A stretch of DNA of 64,000 nt from Fretibacter rubidus (GTDB lineage: Bacteria; Pseudomonadota; Alphaproteobacteria; Caulobacterales; Maricaulaceae): positions 496,001-560,000 of the forward strand of contig NZ_CP163423.1 of NCBI RefSeq assembly GCF_041429785.1. The letters are read 5' to 3'. Positions 8,943 to 19,335 of this stretch are shown here, in pieces. The translations under genes were made by a program, and so were the position numbers. The notes below the pieces were generated by a model. It worked only from the letters and a program-made list of their open reading frames with translations. It had not been told where the DNA came from and searched no databases. Numbering within the stretch: the stretch's first letter is position 1; the number at the start of each line of letters is the position of its first letter.

Positions 8943-10342
8943 AACATCTTCTAGGTTCAGTTCTGTTATCTGCTTTTCTTCTGTCGGGGTGTGAAACCCT
9001 CTCTTCATTGAAACCTGTTGGCAGTTCTCAAACAGATATTTCATCGGGATTACAATCAAAAATCTCCGAAGTTCCCCAAACATGGCAAGCCTCCCAAGCC
9101 CGTCTTGGTGACGTGCAGATCGGTTGGATTGACAGGTTGAACGACCCCATCTTGTCTGGCCTTGTTAGGGAAGCGATTTTAAACAACCGAGACCTCCAAG
9201 CGGCGGCGGCCAATGTCGAAAGAGCCTATGCATTGGCGCGGCAAGCGGGCGTACCTCTTAAGCCAACCATAGGGGCTTCAGGAGGAGGCGACCGCACGCT
9301 TTTTCTAACCGGTCCCATTCCTGATACATCAGCTATGAACTGGGGCGTGTCAGCTAGTTGGGAGCCGGATATTTGGGGCCGGTTAAAAGCGACGCAGAAA
9401 AGTGCCTATGCGTCGGCGGAATCAGCAGATGCAGATTACATTTATGCCCAACACTCAATAGCCGCAGCAGTAGCGCAGACCTATTTAGCGGCGATTGAAG
9501 CATTATTGCAGATAGACGTATCTAAAAAAAGTTTAGCGACGCTTTCAGAAACCGACCGCATTGTTGACGTTCAATATGCAGAAGGTTTAGCCATGGCCCA
9601 AGATGTGGCTTTGTCAGAGTCCGATCTGGCAGGTCGCCGAGCAGATGTTGCCGTTGCAGAAGGACGATATCGCGCGTCATTGAGAGCCTTAGAGTTATTG
9701 GTGGGACGTTACCCTGCGGCTGATATTGAGACATCGAAAGCCCTACCTACGGTACCGGCTTTGCCAAACGCAGATACGCCTTTGTCGCTTATCGAAAGGC
9801 GTCCTGATATTGTTTCTGATGGATTGGCGGTCGCCGCAAGTTTTTACAATTTAGATCAAACGAAAGCGAACCGACTGCCCACGCTAAGTTTGTCTGCAAG
9901 CACAGGCTCCACCTCTGACCAGCTCAAAGACTTGCTGAATCCTGATCAGATATTCATCAATCTCGCCAGCAGTCTAACTTACCTTATTTTTGACAATGGA
10001 TTTAATAAGGCTTTGGTTGAAGAGGCTACAGCACAACAACGCGCTGCGCTTTCAGCTTATGCGGGGACTATTTTGAAAAGCTTAGAAGAGGTCGAAACCA
10101 GCCTTGATCAGTTGACGGTTCTAGAACTTCAAGTCAATGCATTGCGGTTGTCGGCCAGTGAAGCCAATCGTGCGTTACGGATCGCCAATATACGTTATAA
10201 TGAAGGCGAGGCAGATCTTTTAGATACATTGAATATCGAAGCGCGTGTTGTCTCCGCAGAAAGCGCTCTGGTCAGTGCGGAGCGCGCTGTTTTAAACGAA
10301 TGGATCACGCTAAACCTTGCCCTTGGCGGAAGCTGGGAGTAA
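8939..10342 (+). CDS. Outer-membrane efflux channel, NodT family lipoprotein
   Basis: A 467-residue TolC-like protein starting in an ATGA overlap with the RND gene. The lipobox is LLSGC (cysteine about residue 18). Two repeated helical domains are recognised by AWWxPxG-like elements: WIDRLNDPILSGLVREAI near residue 60, SASWEPDIWGRLKA near 140, and SLIERRPDIV near 280, the family hallmark. It completes the tripartite pump with the adaptor and permease. Confidence 0.92.
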   Translation: MKHLLGSVLLSAFLLSGCETLSSLKPVGSSQTDISSGLQSKISEVPQTWQASQARLGDVQIGWIDRLNDPILSGLVREAILNNRDLQAAAANVERAYALARQAGVPLKPTIGASGGGDRTLFLTGPIPDTSAMNWGVSASWEPDIWGRLKATQKSAYASAESADADYIYAQHSIAAAVAQTYLAAIEALLQIDVSKKSLATLSETDRIVDVQYAEGLAMAQDVALSESDLAGRRADVAVAEGRYRASLRALELLVGRYPAADIETSKALPTVPALPNADTPLSLIERRPDIVSDGLAVAASFYNLDQTKANRLPTLSLSASTGSTSDQLKDLLNPDQIFINLASSLTYLIFDNGFNKALVEEATAQQRAALSAYAGTILKSLEEVETSLDQLTVLELQVNALRLSASEANRALRIANIRYNEGEADLLDTLNIEARVVSAESALVSAERAVLNEWITLNLALGGSWE

Positions 10343-10348
10343 TCTTAA

Positions 10349-10777
10349 ATGCTAGTTCAAATTTTATTAGGTCTTGCAGTTATTGTTCTCTCTGTCGTGG
10401 TTCAAGTTATTTTCATTGAGCTTACCGCTGGCGTCTTAAAACGAAAATTTGCATCATCCACTCCAACAAAGGTCCACTTTTCCAAATTTGTTCTAACCCT
10501 ATCAGCTGTTACCTTGTGGCTACTTATTGGACTCCTTGTGGTTGTTACGCTTTGGTCGGTGGTGTTTGTTCTCGTGAGTGTGTTTCCAACGTCTGAAGAA
10601 AGTTTCTATTTTTCGCTCGTGGCGTTTACAACACTTGGTTTCGGTGACGTCATAGTCCCTATTGAATGGAGAATTTTAGCCGGGTTCATTGCAACAAACG
10701 GATTTTTATTATTTGGTCTCAACACGGCTGTTCTTCTCGAAGTTATGTTAAGGTTGCGATCAGAAAACGGGCGGTAG
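10349..10777 (+). CDS. Small two-helix cation channel (K+ channel-like pore)
   Basis: A 142-residue membrane protein with hydrophobic segments at about residues 1-25, 45-75 and 105-130. A pore loop, FTTLGFGD (about residues 93-100), closely resembles the TVGYGD potassium selectivity filter of Ion_trans_2 channels. There is no cytosolic regulatory domain. It starts 6 bases after the efflux channel gene, so it is probably cotranscribed with the RND pump. Whether it affects pump energetics is speculation. Selectivity is inferred only from the filter. Confidence 0.75.
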   Translation: MLVQILLGLAVIVLSVVVQVIFIELTAGVLKRKFASSTPTKVHFSKFVLTLSAVTLWLLIGLLVVVTLWSVVFVLVSVFPTSEESFYFSLVAFTTLGFGDVIVPIEWRILAGFIATNGFLLFGLNTAVLLEVMLRLRSENGR

Positions 10778-10786
10778 CTAATGTCT

Positions 10787-10900
10787 GCTTAGAGGATCTT
10801 CGTGACTTCAGCTCGGGGGGCATTGCGGACCTCAGCAAGTCCGAAATCTCAAACATTACCAGCGGCTGTTATGAAGCGATTTTAAGACACTCCGGAATTT
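10787..10900. repeat. Dispersed intergenic repeat, composite copy
   Basis: Holds CATTGCGGACCTCAGC (also at 56964-56981 with one change) followed by AAACATTACCAGCGGC, GAAGCGATTTTAAG and CACTCCGG, which align with copies at 15219-15332 and 61079-61168. It fills most of the 190-base gap between the channel gene and the convergent DksA-like gene. Confidence 0.55.
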
Positions 10901-10967
10901 CCGGTTTCGAGAATTTTCGGCTGTCTGTTTTAAATCAACACTCCATTGCGGGCATACGCCCACCAGT

Positions 10968-11234
10968 CTACCGAAGTTGACTATCCTTGCTTCCCCGCCG
11001 ATTGAAACCGGCTGCGGCGCGGTTACCGTCCCGCTCTGATTGGCAGAGGACACAGGTTTTGACACCGGGAACTGCAAGCCGTCGACGTTCAGGGATTTCG
11101 TCCCCGCACTCAACGCAAAAATTTGCACTCACGCCAGTTGGCATTTGGCCGCGCGCATGCTGTACCGCGTCAGACACAGTATCATCAATCTGATCTTGTA
11201 GCGCCCCGTCGCGTGTCCATCCACCTGCCATCAT
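10968..11234 (-). CDS. DksA/TraR family zinc-finger protein
   Basis: An 88-residue protein with a C-terminal four-cysteine zinc finger, CVECGDEIPERRR followed by CVLCQSE, characteristic of short TraR-like members of the DksA family. These bind the RNA polymerase secondary channel and are often carried by plasmids, phages and ICEs. The N-terminal half is a short helix containing QDQIDDTVSDA, near the position of the acidic tip in DksA. It is encoded on the opposite strand to the RND operon. A role in the ICE is inferred from its location. Confidence 0.85.
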   Translation of the reverse strand: MMAGGWTRDGALQDQIDDTVSDAVQHARGQMPTGVSANFCVECGDEIPERRRLAVPGVKTCVLCQSERDGNRAAAGFNRRGSKDSQLR

Positions 11235-11328
11235 TCTACCTCAGTCATAATTTAATCAAATTTGGATATGGGATTTCCAGCTGGAAATTCAAGCTCCGTC
11301 GTCTGTTCCCAAACACACCTTTCATGAA

Positions 11329-12066
11329 CTAGATTAAAATTTGCGCCGCCATGAAAAGGACTACTGCTGCGACAAATGCCTTGAATGATGATGGATGTTC
11401 ACGCGAAAATTCCTCTTCCAGCACAACGAGTACGATGCCGCCGGCAACAAATCCTAATAGAAGCGTTACTAATACCGGGGAGACCACCGTTGTAGCCCCG
11501 ACTATCCACCCCGCCAGAATAGCAGCGGTCAAGGCCCATCGTCCTATACGCTGATAGGCCCCTTTGTGAATTTCCATCATGCGGTAGTCCACGACAAGAA
11601 AGTGAACCGCCATAGTCAAAACAAAAACGACAATGGACATAGGGTTGTCCATTTGAACAATGAGATATCCGATGATGGCCTTGTAGAACGCATACGAACC
11701 GAGATGAATCCAGACCCTAAGGCCTAAGGTGTCGGGTTCACTCTGAGACTCAAGCCCGTCAACGGGCTTCTCTACCATACGCTCCATGGCGTAAAAAACG
11801 ACTAATCCAAAAAGTAATGGTAGAAACGGACTTTCTTTTAAGACGCTTGCGGTACGGCCAAGTGATTCCGGTAAAGCCGCTGTACCTTTAACGATCTTCG
11901 GTAAAAGACCTAAAAAGACATAGCTGATGGAAATTCCGTCCGCGAAGGATAGCCAGTATTTTTGCGGCAACTGCCGTCGCCACCGCATCATATCGGCCAG
12001 CACATGGACAAGGCTGAGGAACACAACTGAGGCCAATGACAGGCCTAAAAAGGGAATGTCATTCAT
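11329..12066 (-). CDS. Eight-helix membrane protein, ZIP-like
   Basis: A 245-residue integral membrane protein with about eight predicted helices (roughly 4-24, 36-60, 78-95, 113-133, 137-155, 169-188, 192-213, 222-245). FADGISISYVFLGLLP in helix 2 loosely resembles ZIP metal transporters, which also have eight helices, but the conserved ZIP HxxPEG-type motifs are not clear. It is the last gene of a minus-strand run with fghA and frmA (30-base gap to fghA). Function unknown. Confidence 0.6.
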   Translation of the reverse strand: MNDIPFLGLSLASVVFLSLVHVLADMMRWRRQLPQKYWLSFADGISISYVFLGLLPKIVKGTAALPESLGRTASVLKESPFLPLLFGLVVFYAMERMVEKPVDGLESQSEPDTLGLRVWIHLGSYAFYKAIIGYLIVQMDNPMSIVVFVLTMAVHFLVVDYRMMEIHKGAYQRIGRWALTAAILAGWIVGATTVVSPVLVTLLLGFVAGGIVLVVLEEEFSREHPSSFKAFVAAVVLFMAAQILI

Positions 12067-12096
12067 AATAAATCCGTCCTTCGGGTTCGGTTTCTA

Positions 12097-12948
12097 TTAG
12101 CTCAAATGACTTGCGTGAAACCGCAAATGACTTTCGACAAAGCTGGAGATGAAATAATAGCTGTGATCAAAGCCTTCCCACCGGTTCAGCGTTAAAGGGT
12201 ATTCACTTGCCTTTGCGGCCGCTTCCAAAGCTTCCGGTTTTAACTGCTGTTCTAGAAACTCATCGGCCAGTCCCTGATCCACAAGAGCAGGCGTAAATTT
12301 TTCGGCCATACGCATCAGCAGGCTCGCATCATAATCCGCCCATACGGTTTTATCTTTGCCAAGATATGCAGAAAAAGCCTTTTGACCCCAAGGGCAGTTC
12401 ACCGGATTACTGATTGGGCTGAACGCGGAGACGGAATTGAACCTGCCAGGATTACGCAAGGCAAGAACCAGCGCGCCGTGACCTCCCATCGAGTGCCCAA
12501 ATATAGACCGCTTATCAGTGACCGGGAACGTCGCTTCAATGAGCGCGGGAAGTTCGTCCATCACATAGTCATACATCCGGTAATGCTTGCTCCAAGGACT
12601 TTGAACCGCATTGACATAAAATCCAGCGCCCTTACCCAAGTCGCAGCTTTCATCATCCGCGACATCATCGCCGCGCGGGCTGGTGTCCGGGGCCACGATC
12701 GCCACCCCTAGCTCTGCAGCTACGCGCTGCGCGCCAGCTTTCTGCATAAAGTTCTCATCGGTACAGGTTAGACCCGACAGCCAGTATAAGACGGGCACTT
12801 TTGCGCCGCTTGCAGTTTGGGGCGGCAGAAAGATTGCAAACCGCATATCGCAGTTAAGCGTCTTTGAGCTGTGGCCATAATGTTTTGTCCAGCCGCCAAA
12901 GCTTTTGTAGGCGTGTGTGTTTGCAAGGGAAGTATTTGTGAGTGGCAT
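12097..12948 (-). CDS. fghA: S-formylglutathione hydrolase
   Basis: A 283-residue esterase-D family alpha/beta hydrolase that splits S-formylglutathione into formate and glutathione in the cytoplasm. The nucleophile is in GHSMGGHGAL (S153), the oxyanion region is LYWLSGLTCTDENF, and the catalytic histidine lies in EGFDHSYYF near the C-terminus. The length matches the family. It lies 76 bases downstream of frmA on the same strand and carries out the next step of the same pathway. Confidence 0.95.
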   Translation of the reverse strand: MPLTNTSLANTHAYKSFGGWTKHYGHSSKTLNCDMRFAIFLPPQTASGAKVPVLYWLSGLTCTDENFMQKAGAQRVAAELGVAIVAPDTSPRGDDVADDESCDLGKGAGFYVNAVQSPWSKHYRMYDYVMDELPALIEATFPVTDKRSIFGHSMGGHGALVLALRNPGRFNSVSAFSPISNPVNCPWGQKAFSAYLGKDKTVWADYDASLLMRMAEKFTPALVDQGLADEFLEQQLKPEALEAAAKASEYPLTLNRWEGFDHSYYFISSFVESHLRFHASHLS

Positions 12949-13024
12949 TTTTCATCATCCGAAAAAGGTGTGGTCGCACTCTGCGTGAGAGCGGCCAACA
13001 GGTCTGTTAAAAGTAAGTTTTCCA

Positions 13025-14264
<1,240 letters not shown>

Positions 14265-14292
14265 TATGGTAACAATAAGGGTGGAGCCGCAA

Positions 14293-15162
14293 ATGTTTAA
14301 CTGGGAGGGCGTTTCTGAATTTGTCGCCGTGGCGGAGGCGGAGAGCTTTACGGGCGCAGGAAAACGGCTAGGCATTTCGACGGCGCAAGTCAGCCGCCAG
14401 ATTAGCGCGCTTGAATCCCGGCTGGCGGTTAAACTTTTTTATCGCACCACACGAAAAGTCACCATCACCGATTCCGGGCAGATTTATTATACGCATTGCA
14501 GGCAAGTCCTGGACGGGCTGGACGAGGCAGAGCGGGCTGTTACCAACCTTCATCAAACCCCAAGAGGCCGGTTAAGTCTGACGGCGCCTGTGACATATGG
14601 AGAGAGCAGAGTTGTTCCTTTGGTCAATGACTTTGTCGCGCTCTATCCCGATCTCAAAGTCGAAATAACTCTAACCAACCAAATGCTTGACCTCGTCGCT
14701 GAAAATTATGATCTGGCAATACGTTTGGGCGAGCTCAGTGACAGCACGATGATGGCGAGACAACTGTCCTCAAGAACTCACTATGTCTGCGCCTCGCCCG
14801 GCTATCTCTCGGCTCACGGCGAACCACACACCTTGCCTGAACTGGAACAGCATAATTGCCTACAAGGCACATTAGACTATTGGCGATTTCAGGAGTCGGG
14901 CAAACCGCAGCACATACGCGTAAGCGGAAATATCCGCTGCAATAGCGGCTGGTCACTTGTGGATGCAGCGTTGAAAGGCATTGGGATTGTCCAATTACCT
15001 GACTACTATGTTCGCTCCGAATTAGAGACAGGAGCGCTGCTACCCTTATTGGAACGTTTCCGCGCGCCAGACGACGGCATTTGGGCGATCTACCCCCATA
15101 ACCGTCAGCTCTCCTCTAAAGTGCGCCTCCTGATCGACCACCTCCGCCAAGGGTTCAGTTAG
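14293..15162 (+). CDS. LysR family regulator of the formaldehyde genes (probable)
   Basis: A 289-residue LysR protein. The ATG at 14293 is preferred over the one at 14266 because GGTGGAG lies 6 bases upstream and the protein then starts like other members (MFNWEGVSEFVAVAEAESF). The helix-turn-helix is KRLGISTAQVSRQISALE. The effector domain belongs to the group with TAPVTYGESRVVPLVNDF. It is divergent from frmA-fghA, so it probably controls formaldehyde detoxification. The effector is unknown. Confidence 0.85.
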   Translation: MFNWEGVSEFVAVAEAESFTGAGKRLGISTAQVSRQISALESRLAVKLFYRTTRKVTITDSGQIYYTHCRQVLDGLDEAERAVTNLHQTPRGRLSLTAPVTYGESRVVPLVNDFVALYPDLKVEITLTNQMLDLVAENYDLAIRLGELSDSTMMARQLSSRTHYVCASPGYLSAHGEPHTLPELEQHNCLQGTLDYWRFQESGKPQHIRVSGNIRCNSGWSLVDAALKGIGIVQLPDYYVRSELETGALLPLLERFRAPDDGIWAIYPHNRQLSSKVRLLIDHLRQGFS

Positions 15163-15218
15163 CCGTTTATGTTTATGGCCCATTGCAATAACCAAAGTGA
15201 CCTTTGATGTAAATGTCC

Positions 15219-15332
15219 TGATTTGGGCGAATACTGCCTTATTGCTAAACATTACCAGCGGCCGTTTTTGGGCGACTTAAGCCACTGAGCTAAGGTCTGC
15301 AATGAGGATGTTTGCGACTTTAGTTCTGGGGA
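15219..15332 (+). repeat. Dispersed intergenic repeat, best full copy
   Basis: About 114 bases with two recognisable parts. Part 1 contains GGCGAATACTGCC, AAACATTACCAGCGGCCG and GGCGACTTAAGCCACT. Part 2 contains GGTCTGCAATGAGGAT and GCGACTTTAG. Other copies or fragments in the window: 4690, 10787, 28326 (minus), 29276 (minus), 32400 (minus), 56945 (minus), 61079. It occupies the LysR-traG gap, of which the remainder (15333-15452) shows nothing clear. Confidence 0.65.
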
Positions 15333-15452
15333 TAATTTTCCAATTCAAAATTTGACATAAAAAGATCGACTTCACCCAACCCTGCCTAAACCTTCCCGAC
15401 CCTGCTTATTCCTGAAACTAACACACTGGACGAAGTTTAAAAGTTTCGTGCA

Positions 15453-15484
15453 GCCTAAGACCGTCAGAAATGAAGGACTTAGGC
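15453..15484 (+). promoter_or_regulatory. Hairpin covering the traG ribosome binding site
   Basis: Arms GCCTAAGACC (15453-15462) and GGACTTAGGC (15475-15484) pair at 9 of 10 positions around a 12-base loop. The second arm contains the end of the GAAGGA ribosome site and stops 1 base before the ATG at 15486. It could restrain translation of the transfer operon. Confidence 0.4.
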
Positions 15485-15485
15485 C

Positions 15486-17510
15486 ATGTCGCCACAGAGC
15501 ATATTAATAGGACAAATCATCGTTGTATTTACGACGATTATCATGACGACTTGGTATGCAACTCAGTGGGTCGCCTTTCAATTTGATTATGACGCCTATT
15601 TGGGCAAAGGCCTTTTCGGATTAGGTCAACACACAGTTTACGCACCTTGGAGCTTGTTTCCTTGGTGGTATCAATTTGACGCTTACGCACCGGAAGTTTT
15701 CAACCGAGGCGGCCAAATTGCAGCGGGCGGTGGCTTTGTTGGCACAGTGTTCGCAGTTATCGGATCTGTATGGCGCGGCCGAGCTACTAAGTCGCTCAAC
15801 ACTTTTGGATCATCGCGCTGGGCGACACATAAGCAAATCAAATCCATAGGCTTGAACGATGCGAAGGGTGTTTTTCTTGGCTCAATGAAGGGCGACTATA
15901 TTCGTCACGATGGCCCCGAACATGTCATGGCCATTGCGCCGACGCGGTCCGGTAAAGGTGTTGGGTTAGTTGTTCCTACCTTGCTGTCATGGACCGATAG
16001 CGCCATCATTCACGACATAAAAGGTGAGAACTGGGAGTTAACTTCGGGCTGGAGGTCAACATTCTCTCACGTCCTATTATTCGATCCTACAAATCCACTG
16101 AGTGCCAAATACAATCCCTTGCTTGAAGTTCGTAAAGGCACCAACGAAATTCGGGACGTCCAGAATATTGCAGACATCCTTGTTGATCCGGAAGGAATGC
16201 TGGAGCGCCGCAATCACTGGGAAAAAACGGCTCACAGCCTACTCGTCGGTGCCATCCTCCACATACTCTACGCAGAGCGCGAAAAGACGCTGGCTCGCGT
16301 AGCCTCATTCCTCTCTGACCCAAAGCGCTCGTTTGAAGCGACGCTACGGGACATGATGAAAACTAATCACCTCGGCGAAAGCGGTAAGGCGCATGTCCAT
16401 CCGGTTGTAGCTCAAGCAGCGCGTGAACTCTTAAATAAATCTGAAAACGAGCGCTCAGGAGTCCTTTCAACTGCGATGAGCTTTCTAGGGCTTTATCGGG
16501 ATACCACCATCGCCGAGGTGACCTCAAAATGCGATTGGAGAATTGCAGACTTAATGCGAGCCGAAAAACCAGTATCGCTTTATCTAGTCGTACCGCCATC
16601 TGATATCTCCCGCACAAAGCCACTGGTCCGGTTGATATTGAATCAAATTGGGCGCCGCCTGACTGAAAAGCTTGTTACTCGGGATGAGGGGCAATCACAG
16701 CGTCAGCTTTTGCTTATGCTAGATGAATTTCCTGCCCTCGGACGTTTGGACTTCTTTGAAACCTCTCTGGCATTTATGGCCGGGTATGGTTTGCGGTCAT
16801 TCTTGATTGCACAATCGTTGAACCAGATCGAAAAGGCATACGGGCCGAATAATTCCATCTTGGATAATTGCCACGTTCGCATCGCTTTTGCGACGAATGA
16901 CGAGCGCACAGCTAAGCGCCTCTCTGACGCAATAGGCTCCACGACTGAAATGCGGTCCATGCGTAATTATGCGGGACATCGCTTAGCTCCTTGGTTGTCT
17001 CACGTCATGGTTTCGCGCCAAGAGACCGCGCGTCAGCTTATTACGCCGGGTGAAATCATGCAGCTACCCCCAGACGATGAGCTGGTATTGCTCTCCGGTT
17101 TCCCGCCAATCAGAGCCAAGAAGCTAAAGTATTACCTAGACAAAAATTTCACAGGCCGTGTTCATAACCCGCCGACGCTTTCCCCTCGCGGAGGCGATTA
17201 CCCAAGTCCATCGCCTTGCGACTGGGGAGCCCAAACACGGCCTGTGGATGACCGTCTCTATTCGTCTCATGGCGCGAGTGGTGACGATATCCCAGCGGAA
17301 AACCCTGGAAAGGGTATCGAGCCCAAATTGCCTGAAAAAGAGGTGAAGAAAGAACGAACTCTAGAGGACGAGCTCTTGAACGAACTAGATGATGAACAAG
17401 AGCTCGCGATTACAAACAAGCTGGGAGAGTTTGAGCGTCATACCACGCAACTCGCACGGGCACATGACATCTCAAGAACCACAGAACCGGAAATAGGAAT
17501 GGGAGTCTAA
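15486..17510 (+). CDS. traG: Type IV coupling protein TraG/VirD4
   Basis: A 674-residue hexameric ATPase that brings the relaxase-DNA complex to the conjugation channel. It has two N-terminal membrane segments (about 7-30 and 80-97), Walker A in APTRSGKG (151-158), Walker B in LLLMLDEFPALGRL (about 408-420), and the SFLIAQSLNQIEKAYG segment common to VirD4/TraG. The C-terminal 100 residues are acidic and low-complexity. First gene of the transfer operon, one base before the copG-like gene. Confidence 0.95.
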   Translation: MSPQSILIGQIIVVFTTIIMTTWYATQWVAFQFDYDAYLGKGLFGLGQHTVYAPWSLFPWWYQFDAYAPEVFNRGGQIAAGGGFVGTVFAVIGSVWRGRATKSLNTFGSSRWATHKQIKSIGLNDAKGVFLGSMKGDYIRHDGPEHVMAIAPTRSGKGVGLVVPTLLSWTDSAIIHDIKGENWELTSGWRSTFSHVLLFDPTNPLSAKYNPLLEVRKGTNEIRDVQNIADILVDPEGMLERRNHWEKTAHSLLVGAILHILYAEREKTLARVASFLSDPKRSFEATLRDMMKTNHLGESGKAHVHPVVAQAARELLNKSENERSGVLSTAMSFLGLYRDTTIAEVTSKCDWRIADLMRAEKPVSLYLVVPPSDISRTKPLVRLILNQIGRRLTEKLVTRDEGQSQRQLLLMLDEFPALGRLDFFETSLAFMAGYGLRSFLIAQSLNQIEKAYGPNNSILDNCHVRIAFATNDERTAKRLSDAIGSTTEMRSMRNYAGHRLAPWLSHVMVSRQETARQLITPGEIMQLPPDDELVLLSGFPPIRAKKLKYYLDKNFTGRVHNPPTLSPRGGDYPSPSPCDWGAQTRPVDDRLYSSHGASGDDIPAENPGKGIEPKLPEKEVKKERTLEDELLNELDDEQELAITNKLGEFERHTTQLARAHDISRTTEPEIGMGV

Positions 17511-17511
17511 G

Positions 17512-18009
17512 ATGGAAAAATTAACACACCGAGTTAGAGGCCGCATCACCGAGGATAATTGGAGGGCACTTAAGTCTGCGGCAAGCCGTAAGGGGAAATC
17601 CCGTGATCGCCTCATCAATGCTGCTCTCTCATGCTATTTCAGTTTTGAACGCGACGACATGAGAGATGCCCGGATTATTTTGCGGCTTGATATTCTAACA
17701 CGGCATTTACATCGGGTGCATCGCGACACGCATGTTCTTACAGAAATGCAGGCTTTACTAAGCCATTATTTTTTCACTTTCGCGCCGCAATACGGCGACA
17801 AAGATCAAGAGGTTCGGGCTGCTCAGGGCGTGAGCTTATTAAACGAATATATTGATGAGCTTGGAGAGCGCATGAAGGGCGGCCCCAAGTCTATCAAAAA
17901 AATTCTCGATAAAACGATTACCGTTCCCGAAGAAGAGTTTTTCACGTCGGAAGAACTAGAAAACTTTGCAGCGTTGTCGCCCAAAGACATTGGAGACAAC
18001 TTTGGTTAA
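17512..18009 (+). CDS. CopG-like ribbon-helix-helix protein of the trb operon
   Basis: A 165-residue protein. Residues 1-45 (VRGRITEDNWRALKSAASR, SRDRLINAALSCYF) suit a ribbon-helix-helix DNA-binding fold. Members annotated as CopG family regulators sit between traG and trbB in many Trb-type ICEs. The rest is helical and of unknown role. It overlaps trbB by 8 bases. It may autoregulate the operon or act as an accessory relaxosome protein. Confidence 0.7.
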   Translation: MEKLTHRVRGRITEDNWRALKSAASRKGKSRDRLINAALSCYFSFERDDMRDARIILRLDILTRHLHRVHRDTHVLTEMQALLSHYFFTFAPQYGDKDQEVRAAQGVSLLNEYIDELGERMKGGPKSIKKILDKTITVPEEEFFTSEELENFAALSPKDIGDNFG

Positions 18010-19012
18010 ACTATCCACAGATGTCACTAACGCGCGCACGTTAGAAATGCTTCGCACGGCGATGGGGCCGGTGATTGCAGAGGCGCTGGATGATCCGGCT
18101 GTCATAGAAATTATGGTCAACCCTGATGGACGGCTCTGGCTGGATAAATTGGGGCAAGGACGCTTTGATACAAACAGCCGATTAGAGCCAGACGAAGCCG
18201 AGCGCGTTGTGCGCCTTGTCGCAAGTCACATCCACCAAGACGTGACAGCCTTTTCGCCAATCGTCAGCGCAGAACTGCCCGGCAATGGAGAACGATTTGA
18301 AGGCGTCATTCCGCCTGTCGTCACAGCGCCATGCTTTTCTATTCGCAAAGGCGCAGTGTCTATCTTCTCTTTAGGTGATTATGTGGACGCGCAAACGATG
18401 ACGGCGGTGCAAGCGGAAGCGCTGCGTTACGCCGTATCATCGCGCCAAAATATATTGATTGTTGGCGGGACATCATCAGGCAAAACAACACTCGCAAATG
18501 CGCTGCTGGCCGAAGTATCTGGCACAGGCGACCGCGTGCTAATTTTAGAAGATACCCGCGAGCTGCAATGCAAAGCGGAAGACACAGTGGCGCTGCGCAC
18601 GCATGGCCAAAATGTGAAGCTCTCCGATCTCGTCCGATCAACACTGCGCCTCCGCCCTGACCGTATAATCGTTGGTGAGGTGCGCGGCCCCGAAGCGCTG
18701 GATATGCTCAAAGCCTGGAATACGGGTCACCCCGGCGGCATCGCGACCGTACATGCCAATTCAGCAAAAGCGGGTTTGTCCCGTATTGAACAACTCATCC
18801 TTGAGGGGGCGCGGACCGTTCCGCGCGCGCTCATCGCCGAAGCAATCGACGTGATTGTCTTCATATCTGGACGAGGTTCCAAAAGACGTATCGAAACAAT
18901 TGCGCGTCTCGTGGAGGTCAGCGGCCAGAGCTACACGCTCGAACCGCTAACGGCCCCGTCATTCATCCCCAAACTCACATATCACGGAGAAAACCCATGC
19001 TTAAACCACTAG
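18002..19012 (+). CDS. trbB: TrbB, VirB11-like secretion ATPase
   Basis: A 336-residue cytoplasmic hexameric ATPase powering pilus assembly and transfer. The start at TTG 18002 is chosen because GGAG (17992-17995) is well spaced and the product starts like other TrbB proteins (KLSTDVTNARTLEM). Walker A is GGTSSGKTT (155-163); the Asp box and Walker B follow in LILEDTRELQ and RIIVGEVRG, and the His box is in GIATVHANS. The next gene, trbC, starts inside its end. Confidence 0.93.
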   Translation: MVKLSTDVTNARTLEMLRTAMGPVIAEALDDPAVIEIMVNPDGRLWLDKLGQGRFDTNSRLEPDEAERVVRLVASHIHQDVTAFSPIVSAELPGNGERFEGVIPPVVTAPCFSIRKGAVSIFSLGDYVDAQTMTAVQAEALRYAVSSRQNILIVGGTSSGKTTLANALLAEVSGTGDRVLILEDTRELQCKAEDTVALRTHGQNVKLSDLVRSTLRLRPDRIIVGEVRGPEALDMLKAWNTGHPGGIATVHANSAKAGLSRIEQLILEGARTVPRALIAEAIDVIVFISGRGSKRRIETIARLVEVSGQSYTLEPLTAPSFIPKLTYHGENPCLNH

Positions 19013-19335
19013 CCCATGACCTTAATTCACGGTTCTTACTCGGAGCGATTATAATTGCTTCGGTGATGATATTGCTGCCGCAGACTGCACATGCGGCAGG
19101 TTCGGCTATGCCATGGGAAGCCCCGCTCACCAAAATCCTGCAATCTATTGAAGGTCCGGTGGCTAAGATATTTGGCACAGTCGTGATCATTATGACGGGC
19201 CTCGGACTTGCCTTTGGCGACACAGGCGGCGGCGTGCGTAAACTCATCCAGATCGTTTTCGGACTGTCTATCGCCTTCACTGCGACCAGCTTCTTCCTCT
19301 CATTCTTCAAGTTCTCAGGCGGAGCAGTAATCTAA
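18997..19335 (+). CDS. trbC: TrbC, VirB2-like conjugative prepilin
   Basis: A 112-residue protein with a signal peptide (cleavage near AHAAG, about residue 32) and two hydrophobic helices in the mature part, as in VirB2/TrbC pilins. GGAGA precedes the ATG. It overlaps trbB by 16 bases and trbD by one. Processing is presumably by the TraF protease at 89-640. Confidence 0.88.
   Translation: MLKPLAHDLNSRFLLGAIIIASVMILLPQTAHAAGSAMPWEAPLTKILQSIEGPVAKIFGTVVIIMTGLGLAFGDTGGGVRKLIQIVFGLSIAFTATSFFLSFFKFSGGAVI

Noticed and set aside
10666-10980. Open frame overlapping the channel gene and the following gap
   Set aside because: It is explained by the real channel gene in another frame and by the repeat at 10787-10900.
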